Notes: generated by a model not told the origin, from the letters alone. A DNA stretch of 64,000 bases from Prevotella merdae (GCF_900290275.1 NZ_LT985325.1:35654-99653), one strand, 5' to 3'; positions 7,282 through 16,248 are shown, counted from the stretch's first letter. Translations and numbers: made by a program.

Positions 7282-8547
7282 TTATCTGTGTTCTACCAGC
7301 AAAAACTTATACACCGGCACAACCTCAATATCCATTCCCAGTTCGACTGAGGGAATGGTTTCTTCCTGGTCGTATGTGATAACCATGCATTTCTTTGCAT
7401 TAAGGAACTTTCCTACTTTTTGTAGTGCAGAGATTTCTCTATTTCGTGTTGCATCCTCTGTCATACGATAAGACACCTGGACAAGCAATCCGTCTTTAGG
7501 CACACAGAAGTCTACCTCTATGTTTTTGTTGTAATAATACAAGTCGTCGCCATACTTCTTGTAAAGTTGTATAGCCACAAGATTCTCCAACAACTTAGTC
7601 TCTGGCTGGAAGAGAAACAGGTTCAGAATACCGTTGTCGTAGAAATAATGCTTTTTTATAGTCTCACGTTCGGTGATGGAGTCGGTGAAGCAACTGATGC
7701 TGAATGTTAGGAACGACTCGTGCAGATAGTCAAGATATGAAGCTATGGTTTCTCTTGCTATTTTTGTTCCGTCTCCTTGCAGAATGTTTTGTAGGCGTTT
7801 AATTGCAGTAGGTTGCATTACGCTGTCTGCTAATTTCCTTATAAGCAAGCGAAGACTACGCTCATTCCTAACACCTTTTCTTATTACGATGTCAGAGTAC
7901 AAAATCTTTTGGTATAGCGACTGAAGCCACGACTTCTTGTCTTGCATGTTGAAAACCTCCGACAGTCCGCCATAGTAGAAATAATCGGAAAACAGTCTTA
8001 ATACATCATTCTTTATAGGCGACAGTTCCCAGAATTTCGTAAGATGCACATGTCGGTATTCCAGATATTCCTCGAAAGAGAAGGGATGTATCTCCTTTGT
8101 CAGATATCTTCCCCCCAATGTAGAGCTTATCTCGCGACTAAGCATGTGGGCATTGCTTCCGGTGATGTATACACGATACTTCTCGTCTGCTAATCGGCGG
8201 GCAAAGTGCTCCCAACCTTCGACGTTCTGTATTTCATCGAGGAAGATGATAGGTTGATGACTGAACATTTCACGGTAAGCCTCAAGTATAAGGTGCAACT
8301 CTTCCTTGCGGATGTCGATGATACGTTCGTCCTCAAAATTGATAAACAAGATTTCTTCCAATGAATGTCCTTGCGCTACAAGGTCGTGTATCTTTTGATA
8401 AAGCATGTACGACTTGCCTGCACGACGAATGCCTATTAACACATAGTTTGCATTTTCCTCCAAACTTATGTTGCGTCCTTGTAGTTTCACTTTGCCCACA
8501 AATTCTTGCTGCCAAAGTATAATTTGCTTTATAACATTCTTGTCCAT
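7282..8547 (-). CDS. AAA_14 / DUF4143 ATPase
   Basis: This 421-residue ATP-binding protein has a Walker A motif GIRRAGKS (39-46), a Walker B motif IIFLDEIQN (100-108), and a sensor-like YITGSNAHML around residue 135. The C-terminal DUF4143 part (about 290-400) contains YYYNKNIEVDFCV, the glutamate/aspartate motif of the restriction-endonuclease-like fold in this family. Length and order are normal for the archaeal-type ATPase/DUF4143 family, which is widespread in Bacteroidetes and has no firmly assigned function. The promoter -7 box (TATCTTTG) is at 8576-8583. Three regularly spaced palindromes lie directly upstream of it, so the gene is probably controlled by a DNA-binding protein or itself acts on that DNA. 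Confidence 0.85.
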   Translation of the reverse strand: MDKNVIKQIILWQQEFVGKVKLQGRNISLEENANYVLIGIRRAGKSYMLYQKIHDLVAQGHSLEEILFINFEDERIIDIRKEELHLILEAYREMFSHQPIIFLDEIQNVEGWEHFARRLADEKYRVYITGSNAHMLSREISSTLGGRYLTKEIHPFSFEEYLEYRHVHLTKFWELSPIKNDVLRLFSDYFYYGGLSEVFNMQDKKSWLQSLYQKILYSDIVIRKGVRNERSLRLLIRKLADSVMQPTAIKRLQNILQGDGTKIARETIASYLDYLHESFLTFSISCFTDSITERETIKKHYFYDNGILNLFLFQPETKLLENLVAIQLYKKYGDDLYYYNKNIEVDFCVPKDGLLVQVSYRMTEDATRNREISALQKVGKFLNAKKCMVITYDQEETIPSVELGMDIEVVPVYKFLLVEHR

Positions 8548-8575
8548 AATCTTTGCATTTAAACTATTCTATATG

Positions 8576-8583
8576 CAAAGATA
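8576..8583 (-). promoter_or_regulatory. -7 box of the ATPase promoter
   Basis: The minus strand reads TATCTTTG, a match to TAnnTTTG, 28 bp before the start codon at 8547. There is no good -33 box, which would fit a promoter needing an activator bound at the repeats upstream. Confidence 0.5.
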
Positions 8584-8622
8584 GCATAAATAAATGATAT
8601 AAACAGCATCTTTTAAATAAAC

Positions 8623-8710
8623 ATGCAGTCTATACACTACATATTTTTACTAAAACATGCAGTCTATACACTGCATAATTCCATTGAAAGATGCAGTGTA
8701 TAGACTTCAT
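8623..8710. repeat. Three 20-bp palindromes at exact 34-bp spacing
   Basis: The copies are at 8623-8642, 8657-8676 and 8691-8710, with starts exactly 34 bp apart. The first two share ATGCAGTCTATACACT; the third is the same motif in reverse orientation, ATGCAGTGTATAGACT. Each is itself an imperfect palindrome of the form ATGCAGT-6-ACTGCAT. The 14-bp spacers are unrelated in sequence. The block fills the space between the MATE stop codon and the ATPase promoter, so operator sites for the ATPase gene are the simplest reading. Confidence 0.7.
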
Positions 8711-8716
8711 CCTTTG

Positions 8717-10108
8717 CTATGCTGCTTGTTTCTTCAGTCTATGCTGCACCCAAATGAAGGCTGGAATTAGGAAGACATCTGCCATACACCAGGCTACTGG
8801 GTCGCCTAAGCAGACACCGGTCCAAGTTAGTGCGGGGACGAGCCATAGGCTAACACCACATCGGGCAATCATTTCCATGACACCGCTAAGCATTGAAAGG
8901 TTGCTGAAACCGAGTCCTTGTATTGAGTAACGCAGTATGGTTAGCAATCCGAGAGCAGGGTAGAAGTAGTTGGCAATACGCATGAACTGTGCGGCACGGC
9001 TTACTACCTCAGCCTCACCACTGTCTACAAATAGGCTCATCATCCAATCGGCAAAGGGATAAATCACGATGAAGGTGAAGACGAAGTAGACCAGCATCAG
9101 GCAGATAGCATCCTTCACTCCTCTGGTGATACGTTCCATTTTGCGAGCGCCAAGGTTCTGTCCGCAATAGGTAGCCATAGCCACTCCGATATTCTCGAAT
9201 ACACAAGTGAAGAGATATTTAATTCGCATTGAGGCAGTAAAGGCAGCCACGCAAGTAGTGCCGAGGGCGTTGTTGGCACTCTGAAGCATAATGATGCCAA
9301 TGCCGGTAATGGAGAATTGCAGACCCATTGGTACACCATTATTTAGCAAAATACTTGTTCGCTTGTTGTCAAACTGTCGTTCTTCGCCATGAGGAATGAG
9401 CAGCTGCATATGCTTGCGTATGTACCATATACATAATGCTACCGAAAGAGCTTGCGACAACCATGTAGCGATACCTGCTCCAGCTACTCCCATACGACAT
9501 CCGAGTATAAGCACAACGTCGAACAGAATGTTTACAATGGCAGATGTTATGAGAAAATAGAATGGCTGACGCGAATTGCCGAGAGCACGTATCTGACCAG
9601 AGAAGAGATTGAAGCCAAATGTAAGCGGTATGGCGGCAAACTGCAACATAAGAAATATGTAGGCATCGTGGAATATGTCGGTAGGAGTATTGACCAATTG
9701 CAGGATTCTATTGCAGAACATAAGCGATAGAAGTGTTACAACTGTTGCAATGACAGCTGATATTCTTACGGCATTAGCTACATAAATGCGCATCTTATGA
9801 TAGTCCTTTGCTCCAAACGATTGTGCCACAGGAATAGCAAATCCAGCACAAGCTCCATTGCAGAAACCCATGACAAGAAACATTATGGATGATGATGCGC
9901 CTACTGCAGCCAATGCTTCTACACCAATCCATCTGCCTACTATGGCTGCATCGATTACAAGGTACATCTGTTGTAGGATGTAGCCCAAAATCAAGGGAAG
10001 GGCAAACTTGGTTATCTGTCGTAATGGCGAACCTACAGTCATATCGCCTACCGAACTGGTCTTTGCCTTGGCATAAGACTCATTTGAATTCTGATTTTGT
10101 CTTTCCAT
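8717..10108 (-). CDS. MATE family multidrug / metabolite exporter
   Basis: This 463-residue inner-membrane protein has twelve hydrophobic segments in two related halves, starting with SPLRQITKFALPLILGYI, the characteristic MATE N-terminus. The second half begins around residue 245, with the NNGVPMGLQFSITGIGI stretch. Family members are cation-coupled antiporters of drugs or metabolites; the substrate here cannot be told. Length is normal. It is transcribed towards the ATPase gene, and its stop codon lies 6 bp from the third 34-bp-spaced palindrome. The GNAT remnant and the PagL-like gene lie upstream on the same strand. Confidence 0.9.
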   Translation of the reverse strand: MERQNQNSNESYAKAKTSSVGDMTVGSPLRQITKFALPLILGYILQQMYLVIDAAIVGRWIGVEALAAVGASSSIMFLVMGFCNGACAGFAIPVAQSFGAKDYHKMRIYVANAVRISAVIATVVTLLSLMFCNRILQLVNTPTDIFHDAYIFLMLQFAAIPLTFGFNLFSGQIRALGNSRQPFYFLITSAIVNILFDVVLILGCRMGVAGAGIATWLSQALSVALCIWYIRKHMQLLIPHGEERQFDNKRTSILLNNGVPMGLQFSITGIGIIMLQSANNALGTTCVAAFTASMRIKYLFTCVFENIGVAMATYCGQNLGARKMERITRGVKDAICLMLVYFVFTFIVIYPFADWMMSLFVDSGEAEVVSRAAQFMRIANYFYPALGLLTILRYSIQGLGFSNLSMLSGVMEMIARCGVSLWLVPALTWTGVCLGDPVAWCMADVFLIPAFIWVQHRLKKQAA

Positions 10109-10138
10109 GTCTTAGTTATCCTTATCCTTAAAAATTGC

Positions 10139-10369
10139 TTAAATCTTCTGATAAGCCAAGCGCTCAAAGTCGGTATCCAGGTCGATTATGTGCACAATGC
10201 CGCAATAGTGGAATCCGTATTTCTTTATCAGATGCTGCATAATGCTATTGTTTCTATGTGTGTCGATGCGCAGGTTGTTGGCGTGTTTGTTGCAATAATC
10301 CATTATGGCAGCAAATTTATCTTTTCGAGTGATTTGTTGATATTTTGCCGAATCGCCAACCCACGCCAA
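10139..10369 (-). pseudogene. Remnant of a GNAT acetyltransferase (C-terminal part)
   Basis: The frame carries KFAAIMDYCNKHANNLRIDT, then HRNNSIMQHLIKKYGFHYCG and DFERLAYQKI. This is the acetyl-CoA-binding helix and last strands of a GNAT N-acetyltransferase; the usual N-terminal 90 or so residues are missing. The apparent start lies within the 3' end of the PagL-like gene in a different frame (overlap 10317-10369). The likely history is a deletion that joined the end of the PagL-like gene to the middle of a GNAT gene. Some expression of the fragment cannot be excluded. Confidence 0.65.
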
Positions 10370-11552
10370 GCATCAAGTGTTTAGGTGTATGGAAGTTGTT
10401 GAGCGAGTATCCGATGTGCAGCAGACTGCGTTGTGTTATGTTTATCTTCAATGCCAGAACCTCGTACATACCTCCAAACTCGCCCTCGGTATTAAGAAAA
10501 TTCTTGCCGATACCAAAGTTTATTGCAAAGTAGGGCATAGTAAATTCGGCACGTGCCGACATACCAAGTGTCATCTGTTTGGCTGTTGACGGGCGTCGGT
10601 ATTGGTCGTTGTATTTAGGGTCTATATAGTCAACGTCGTAGTATAGGTTGGCTGTGCGGTCGTATGTACCGTCAAGCGATGCTCCGAGCTTAAGCCAATG
10701 GTTAAGTCGGTACATAGGATTGAAGTTGAAGCCAACAACAGCAGTCTTTCCTTCAAGCAAAAAAGGATAGCCGTCCTCGTATCCGCCACGTTGACGCCAA
10801 GCACCATACATAATAAGGTCGTAGGTAATGTTGTGGCTTACGGGCGAAACTGTTTGGTGGCGATATAGCAGATGGTCGCTCTTACGACCTATATAATAAG
10901 CAGCTCCAATGTTTACAAAGGCGGTGTTGAGTCCAAGGTTTGGATATTGCGTATTGCCGTTGGAATAATGGGCTGCTCCAATTCCGATGTTAAGGTCTAC
11001 ATGTCTTGACAGAATCCAACGCAGATAAAAATCGAGACCAATGTATGCCGTTACCTTCGAACCTATTACCTTGTTGTCTGGGTTAGACTCCTCGTTGTAT
11101 GGATGCCAACCAAAGGCAAGTCCAAGGTTCCATTCATAGTTGAGTGATAGATGGTTAGACAAACTTGCTATGCGTGCTCCTTGTAGCAGAAACACACTAA
11201 GTGGATTGCCCAACTGATGATTGAAGTCGTTGTAGCCAATGCCAATACCTTGATATGCATCACGGAATGTTTGTGCTTCCCTGCTCTGTTCGGGAGCCGA
11301 GAAAGCATACTTCAACCTTAATCCCATGTTATGGTTCATTGTGCGCACTTCTGGATTGCTTCCTCTTAGAAACTCATTGGTATGCAGAATAAGTCCCGGC
11401 ATGGCGTCTATAGCAATCTGATGTATATAATGGCTGGTTGTAGTAGAGTCGGCTACCTCTGTTTGTTCAGGTGCCTGTTCTGTTGCTTTAACTGGCAATG
11501 CAATGCAAGCGATAGCCAGAAGTATATATATATAATAAGGTGTATTTCTCAT
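10317..11552 (-). CDS. PagL-like lipid A deacylase (acyloxyacyl hydrolase family)
   Basis: This 411-residue protein has a signal peptide (cleavage near VKA, residue 23) and alternating beta-barrel-type strands throughout. The active-site segment AAHYSNGN places His195 and Ser197 in the HxSN arrangement of PagL. In the classical enzyme a Glu completes the triad 14 residues after the His; here that position is Asn, so the third residue must come from elsewhere or activity may differ. The product should sit in the outer membrane and remove an acyl chain from lipid A. Bacteroidales members are longer than proteobacterial PagL, as here. The last residues (KISTNHSKR) probably derive from the GNAT fusion, since relatives tend to end near GVGWRF. 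A promoter -7 box is at 11570-11577. Confidence 0.78.
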   Translation of the reverse strand: MRNTPYYIYILLAIACIALPVKATEQAPEQTEVADSTTTSHYIHQIAIDAMPGLILHTNEFLRGSNPEVRTMNHNMGLRLKYAFSAPEQSREAQTFRDAYQGIGIGYNDFNHQLGNPLSVFLLQGARIASLSNHLSLNYEWNLGLAFGWHPYNEESNPDNKVIGSKVTAYIGLDFYLRWILSRHVDLNIGIGAAHYSNGNTQYPNLGLNTAFVNIGAAYYIGRKSDHLLYRHQTVSPVSHNITYDLIMYGAWRQRGGYEDGYPFLLEGKTAVVGFNFNPMYRLNHWLKLGASLDGTYDRTANLYYDVDYIDPKYNDQYRRPSTAKQMTLGMSARAEFTMPYFAINFGIGKNFLNTEGEFGGMYEVLALKINITQRSLLHIGYSLNNFHTPKHLMLGVGWRFGKISTNHSKR

Positions 11553-11569
11553 ATCTTTGTTTGTTGATG

Positions 11570-11577
11570 CAAAAGTA
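11570..11577 (-). promoter_or_regulatory. -7 box of the PagL-like gene
   Basis: The minus strand reads TACTTTTG (TAnnTTTG), 17 bp before the start codon at 11552, implying a very short leader. Confidence 0.5.
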
Positions 11578-11698
11578 ACAATAAAATAGAAGACAGGGCA
11601 TTTTTTTTTGTAATTTTGTATCTGCTTAATTATACATCAATAAAAATAGGTAAAGACAACTTAAAAATATATCACAACAGTTTAAATAATTAGTGAAA

Positions 11699-12082
11699 AT
11701 GAATATATCAACTCTCTCGTTCATTCATATCGACGACATACGCCTGCACGCCCGTCATGGTGTATTGCCACAGGAGCAAGCTACAGGCAACGATTATACT
11801 ATCAACATACGCATAGGCTACGACATAAGCCGTGCTATGCAGACCGATGATGTAACAGATACGCTCAACTATGCCGAGGTGTTTAATGTTATAAAACAGG
11901 AAATGGCGATGCCATCAAAACTAATAGAGCATGTATGTGGACGCATAGCCAACAGACTGATGGAGCAGTATGCCGATATTATGTCAATAGAGCTTCGCAT
12001 AACAAAATTAAATCCTCCTATGGGAGCCGACTGTCGTGGAGCTGGTGTCGAAATACACGTGACACGCGAAAAAACTAAATGA
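11699..12082 (+). CDS. folB: Dihydroneopterin aldolase
   Basis: This 127-residue enzyme cleaves dihydroneopterin to 6-hydroxymethyl-dihydropterin in folate synthesis. The family signatures are HARHGVLPQEQ near the N-terminus (with the substrate-binding Glu), LNYAEVF in the middle, and ITKLNPPMGAD with the catalytic Lys near the C-terminus. Full length for the family. A GTG six bases upstream (11693) is in frame and could also serve as the start; I prefer the ATG at 11699. A TAATTTTG box lies at 11611-11618, without a clear -33 partner. The adjacent amidase gene has its own promoter, so folB is probably a single-gene unit. Confidence 0.9.
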   Translation: MNISTLSFIHIDDIRLHARHGVLPQEQATGNDYTINIRIGYDISRAMQTDDVTDTLNYAEVFNVIKQEMAMPSKLIEHVCGRIANRLMEQYADIMSIELRITKLNPPMGADCRGAGVEIHVTREKTK

Positions 12083-12085
12083 ATG

Positions 12086-12118
12086 TTTGCAGTTTTATCA
12101 ATTAATTAGCTAACTTTG
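12086..12118 (+). promoter_or_regulatory. Promoter of the amidase-MCE unit
   Basis: TTTG at 12086-12089 and TAACTTTG at 12111-12118 are separated by 21 bp, fitting the Bacteroidetes sigma-ABfr consensus. The transcript would start near 12124, 26 nt before the amidase start codon. Confidence 0.7.
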
Positions 12119-12149
12119 CACGCAAACATAAACGTAGCACATCCAATCA

Positions 12150-13502
12150 ATGTTAAAGAAAGTACTGCTCGCAATTCTTCTCATCATATCCTTTGCATCT
12201 GTAGTAGCGGCTGCAAACAGGAAGTTTACTCTATGTATTGACGCCGGACATGGCGGAAAGGATACCGGAGCTCCTGGCAGCATATCGGTAGAGAAGAACA
12301 TAAACCTCAATGTGGCGTTGGCTTTTGGCCGTTACGTTGAGCGCAACTGTCCTGACGTAAGTGTGGTATATACTCGTCGTACCGACGTGTTTGTGCCATT
12401 ATACGAACGTGCCGAGATTGCCAATCGGCGTAAGGCCGACCTCTTTATATCTGTTCATACCAATGCATTGAAGGGCAACCATTCTATGCGTGGTTTTGAA
12501 ACTTACACTCTTGGCGACGGTACATCGCATGCCAAAGAGACTAATCTTGAGGTGGCAAAACGTGAGAACTCGGTAATTCTGCTTGAGAAAGATTATCAGC
12601 AACACTATGTTGGCTTCGATCCCAACTCGCCAGAAAGCAACATCATGTTCGAGTTTATACAAGACAAGAACCTGACACGCAGCATAGAGTTTGCCAAGAT
12701 GATACAGACACACGTATGTCGTGCTGCCAACCGTCCAAATAAGGGTGTGCACCAGCAAAATCTTGCCGTATTGCGACTTACATCTATGCCTGCCTGTCTT
12801 ATTGAGCTTGGATATATTTCTACCCCTGCCGAGGAGCGCATGCTCAACAATAAAGACCAGGTGGACAATATAGTCAGAGGTCTGTACAACGCCTTTGTGC
12901 AATATAAGAATAAGTATGATACGGGCATGACTGTGCCTTACAAACCAATATCCGACCCCGTGCCTGAGCGTAAAGCCGACGATAATGCCGACAAAAAAGA
13001 CGATAAAGACAACAGTATAGCTGATGAGGCTCGTCAAGAAACACGTGGCATGGACGCTGACAACCAAGAACAGAATGTTGTAAATACCAACGACAACAAG
13101 GAAAACTCTCGTCAGCAAAGGTCGCGCAACAATCAAAAGCAGGAACAGTCAAAGAGTCAACCTGTCGTTAAGCCTTTGCAGAACAAGCCACAACAACCTA
13201 AGGCTGTTATGGGCAAGCCAGATAATACACGTCCTGTATTTAAGGTGCAGATACTTGTATCGCGACATCGATTGAAGTCAGGCGACCATAACTTTAAGGG
13301 ACTTGAAGGTTGCGACAGTTACGAGGAAGCAGGAATGGTGAAGTATACCTACGGAGCATCCAACAACTACAACGAGATATATCGCTTGCGCAAGGAAATA
13401 CTCGACAAGTTCCCTGGAGCATTCATCATAGCCTTCAAAAATGGAGAGAAGATGGATGTAAACCAAGGCATACGCGAATTTAAACAAAACAGAAACAAAT
13501 AA
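12150..13502 (+). CDS. N-acetylmuramoyl-L-alanine amidase
   Basis: This 450-residue periplasmic cell-wall hydrolase cuts the bond between muramic acid and the stem peptide. A signal peptide (1-21) is followed by an Amidase_3 domain (about 26-250). The zinc ligands are His34 (DAGHGG), Glu48 and His103 (SVHTNA), and the catalytic Glu lies in PACLIELGYIS. Residues 265-345 are a low-complexity linker rich in Asp, Lys, Asn and Gln. The end (about 352-450, RPVFKVQILVSRH) looks like a SPOR-type peptidoglycan-binding domain. It is followed 15 bp later by the MCE gene, a common Bacteroidales pairing that links envelope remodelling with lipid transport. Confidence 0.9.
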   Translation: MLKKVLLAILLIISFASVVAAANRKFTLCIDAGHGGKDTGAPGSISVEKNINLNVALAFGRYVERNCPDVSVVYTRRTDVFVPLYERAEIANRRKADLFISVHTNALKGNHSMRGFETYTLGDGTSHAKETNLEVAKRENSVILLEKDYQQHYVGFDPNSPESNIMFEFIQDKNLTRSIEFAKMIQTHVCRAANRPNKGVHQQNLAVLRLTSMPACLIELGYISTPAEERMLNNKDQVDNIVRGLYNAFVQYKNKYDTGMTVPYKPISDPVPERKADDNADKKDDKDNSIADEARQETRGMDADNQEQNVVNTNDNKENSRQQRSRNNQKQEQSKSQPVVKPLQNKPQQPKAVMGKPDNTRPVFKVQILVSRHRLKSGDHNFKGLEGCDSYEEAGMVKYTYGASNNYNEIYRLRKEILDKFPGAFIIAFKNGEKMDVNQGIREFKQNRNK

Positions 13503-13517
13503 AACACACATATAGAT

Positions 13518-14420
13518 ATGAAAGCGTTTACAAAGGAAGTGAAAATTGCACTCGTCGCAATCGTCGGTGTAATTATATTGTTTTTTGGCATGAACTTTCT
13601 GAAGGGTATCAACATCTTCTCGTCTACCAACGACTACTTCATCGAGTTTAAGGACATAAGTGGATTGTCGTCGTCGAGTCCTATATATGCCGATGGCTAT
13701 CAGGTAGGTACCGTTAAGGATGTTATATACGACTATTCGGGAGAGAAGCCGGCACGTGTTGTTGTGGCTCTCGACAAGGAGATGCGCATACCTGCAGGCT
13801 CGTCTGCCGAGATTGTCAGCGATATGATGGGCAATGTTAAGGTAAACCTTCTTCTTGCCAATAATCCTCGCGAGCGTGTTATGCCTGGTGGAACTATCGT
13901 AGGCGAAGTAAATGGTGGCGCTTTAGGCAAGGCTGCGGCTATGGTTCCTGCTATAGAGAAACTACTTCCTAAGCTCGACAGCATACTTACAAGTGTAAAC
14001 ACCTTGCTTGCCGACCCAGCCTTGGCACATTCATTGCACAATGTAGAGACCATAACTGATAATCTGACAACATCGTCTGCCGAGCTTAACACTCTGATGA
14101 AGCATCTCAACCGCAACGTGCCTTCAATGATGGCCAAGGCCAATGGAGTGCTCGATAATACCAATAAGCTTACAGGCAATCTTGCAGCTCTCGACATTGA
14201 GTCGACCAAGCAGCAGGTAGACCAGACTATAGCCAGTGTTCAGCAGCTTACAAACAAGCTCAACAGCAAGGACAATACACTTGGTTTGCTTATGAACGAT
14301 GCGTCGCTCTATAACAATCTGAATACAACAATGCGTAGCGCCGACACCTTGCTTGTAAACCTCAGAGAACATCCTAAACGCTATGTACACTTCTCTATCT
14401 TTGGAAAGAAAGATAAATAG
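13518..14420 (+). CDS. MlaD-family MCE protein
   Basis: This 300-residue protein has one N-terminal membrane anchor (about 9-30, IALVAIVGVIILFFGMNFL), an MCE domain (about 35-120, FIEFKDISGLSSSSPIYADG) and a long helical C-terminal part (150-285) that probably forms a coiled tube. MCE proteins form periplasmic rings that pass phospholipids between membranes. The ATPase and permease partners (MlaF/MlaE type) are not in this window. It is co-transcribed with the amidase and followed by a terminator at 14463-14493. Confidence 0.88.
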   Translation: MKAFTKEVKIALVAIVGVIILFFGMNFLKGINIFSSTNDYFIEFKDISGLSSSSPIYADGYQVGTVKDVIYDYSGEKPARVVVALDKEMRIPAGSSAEIVSDMMGNVKVNLLLANNPRERVMPGGTIVGEVNGGALGKAAAMVPAIEKLLPKLDSILTSVNTLLADPALAHSLHNVETITDNLTTSSAELNTLMKHLNRNVPSMMAKANGVLDNTNKLTGNLAALDIESTKQQVDQTIASVQQLTNKLNSKDNTLGLLMNDASLYNNLNTTMRSADTLLVNLREHPKRYVHFSIFGKKDK

Positions 14421-14462
14421 TTTATATTAGAATTAGTATAAATAACGATATTGCATTGTTTC

Positions 14463-14493
14463 ACGGCTTCAGCAATGTGCTGAGGCCGTTTTT
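14463..14493 (+). terminator. Rho-independent terminator after the MCE gene
   Basis: ACGGCTTCAGCA (14463-14474) pairs with TGCTGAGGCCGT (14478-14489) with one G-U-type mismatch and is followed by a T tract. It ends the amidase-MCE unit. Confidence 0.75.
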
Positions 14494-14700
14494 CCTGTCT
14501 AACCACCTGTATATGCTATCTAACAGGTAACAAATTAAGTGAATATCGCCCTCACTTTGCCCAATACTTTTAACAGTCTTGTTTTTCAGTAGTTTACACA
14601 TGACAGAGGGTGCATGTGTTTCACGAAATCATAAAAAAAGCTAACTATCGGGAAATAAGCCTGTTACATATCAATTACAAGAAAGTTAGAATTTAAACGA

Positions 14701-14732
14701 TTTGCTCACCTCAAAAATAATTACTAATTTTG
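14701..14732 (+). promoter_or_regulatory. dnaA promoter
   Basis: TTTG at 14701-14704 and TAATTTTG at 14725-14732 are spaced by 20 bp, a full match to the Bacteroidetes promoter. The leader would be about 55 nt. I looked in 14494-14793 for a cluster of DnaA boxes and saw only isolated partial matches such as GTTTACACA, so I do not call an origin here. Confidence 0.7.
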
Positions 14733-14793
14733 CAGTCGGATTTCATCAATTAATAGTTAGAAGTAAAAAAAATAGTTAATACACCAATAGCCA

Positions 14794-16206
14794 ATGAATT
14801 TAAGTCCTGATAAGCTTTGGGACAAATGTCTTGCGCTCATACGCGAGAACATATCCGAGCAACAATACAACGCATGGTTCAAAAGAACCGTTTTCGAATC
14901 CTACAACGAGGAGTCGAAGACGGTATTGCTACGCGTACCGAGCCCTTTCGTGTACGAGTATCTTGAGGAGAACTATGTAGACTTGTTGCGTAAGGTGCTT
15001 ACACGTACCTTTGGCATGGGTGTTAACCTGTCTTATCGCATCGTAACAGATAGCGAGAACAAGAAGACACAGGTGGTGGAAGGTGATGAGCCTACTGATG
15101 AGGCATTGCGTCCGCAGCAGCGCGAGCATGCTAATGAGTCGCCTTCTTTGCTTGATAGTGCTCCACAGCAGAACATCGATCCACAGCTTAATCCGAATCT
15201 CACCTTTAAGAATTATATAGAGGGCAACTCAAACAAGCTGCCAAGAGCCATAGGCAAGACTATAGCCGAGCATCCGCAGAACATGCAGTTCAACCCGTTC
15301 TTTGTGTTTGGACCGTCGGGATGTGGAAAGACTCACCTTATCAACGCTATTGGTGTTGAGGCCAAGCGCCTATACCCAGAGAAGCGAGTGCTATATATCA
15401 GCGCACGTCTGTTTGAGGTGCAGTACACCAATGCCGTGTTGCGCAACACCATCAACGACTTCATCAATTTCTACCAGACTATTGATGTGCTCATCGTTGA
15501 CGATATACAGGAGTGGGAAGACAAGAAGGGTACACAGAACACCTTCTTCCACATCTTCAACCATCTCTTCCGCAACGGCAAGCGTATTATTCTTGCGAGC
15601 GACCGCCCGCCGGTAGAACTTAAGGGTATGAACGAACGTCTTATCACACGTTTCTCTTGCGGCCTTATAGCCGAACTTGAGAAGCCTAACGTGCAGTTGT
15701 GTGTAGACATTCTTGAGAGCAAGATTAAGCACGACGGACTTAGTATTCCTGAGGATGTGATACAGTTTGTTGCATCTACAGCCAATGGTTCGGTGCGCGA
15801 CCTTCAGGGTGTTGTCAATTCGCTTATGGCATATAGTGTGGTTTACAACTGCAATATAGACATGCAATTGGTGCAGCGTGTAATAAAGCGTACGGTAAAG
15901 GTAGACGAGAGTCCGCTTACTGTAGACGAGATTATCGAGAGTGTTTGCCAGCACTACAATGTTACACCCGCCAATATCAATAGCCGTAGCCGCAAGAAGG
16001 ACTTTGTTATGGCACGTCAGGTGTCAATCTATTTGGCACAGAAGTATACCAAGATGCCGGCAAGCCGCATTGGTCGACTTGTTGGCGGACGCGATCATTC
16101 TACCGTGATATATAGTTGCAATCAGGTAGAGCAGCGTATGAAGATAGATCAGAAGTTCTCAAGCGAAATAACAAGTATAGAGAATTCGTTTCGCTCTAGA
16201 GCATAA
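14794..16206 (+). CDS. dnaA: Chromosomal replication initiator DnaA
   Basis: This 470-residue protein has the standard four domains. Domain I (1-85, LWDKCLALIRENISEQQYNAW) is followed by a variable linker (86-130). The AAA+ domain has Walker A GPSGCGKT (173-180) and Walker B VLIVDDIQ (232-239). The C-terminal DNA-binding domain carries the DnaA signature GGRDHSTVIYS. It binds origin boxes as the ATP form and opens the duplex. The gene is single, has its own promoter at 14701-14732 and a hairpin terminator at 16216-16240. Here dnaA is next to fumarase and the amidase-MCE genes rather than dnaN, which is not unusual in Bacteroidales. Confidence 0.97.
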   Translation: MNLSPDKLWDKCLALIRENISEQQYNAWFKRTVFESYNEESKTVLLRVPSPFVYEYLEENYVDLLRKVLTRTFGMGVNLSYRIVTDSENKKTQVVEGDEPTDEALRPQQREHANESPSLLDSAPQQNIDPQLNPNLTFKNYIEGNSNKLPRAIGKTIAEHPQNMQFNPFFVFGPSGCGKTHLINAIGVEAKRLYPEKRVLYISARLFEVQYTNAVLRNTINDFINFYQTIDVLIVDDIQEWEDKKGTQNTFFHIFNHLFRNGKRIILASDRPPVELKGMNERLITRFSCGLIAELEKPNVQLCVDILESKIKHDGLSIPEDVIQFVASTANGSVRDLQGVVNSLMAYSVVYNCNIDMQLVQRVIKRTVKVDESPLTVDEIIESVCQHYNVTPANINSRSRKKDFVMARQVSIYLAQKYTKMPASRIGRLVGGRDHSTVIYSCNQVEQRMKIDQKFSSEITSIENSFRSRA

Positions 16207-16215
16207 ATAATAAAG

Positions 16216-16244
16216 AACCCAAGGCACATCGCCTTGGGTTTTAT
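16216..16244. terminator. Terminator after dnaA
   Basis: AACCCAAGGC (16216-16225) pairs perfectly with GCCTTGGGTT (16231-16240) around a 5-nt loop and is followed by T-rich sequence. Confidence 0.8.
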
Positions 16245-16248
16245 TGTT

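Noticed and set aside
8623-8710. Possible mini-CRISPR
   Set aside because: Only three copies, one inverted, with 14-bp spacers; an operator array fits better.
14494-14793. Possible replication origin before dnaA
   Set aside because: Only isolated partial DnaA-box matches are visible, with no cluster and no AT-rich unwinding repeats.
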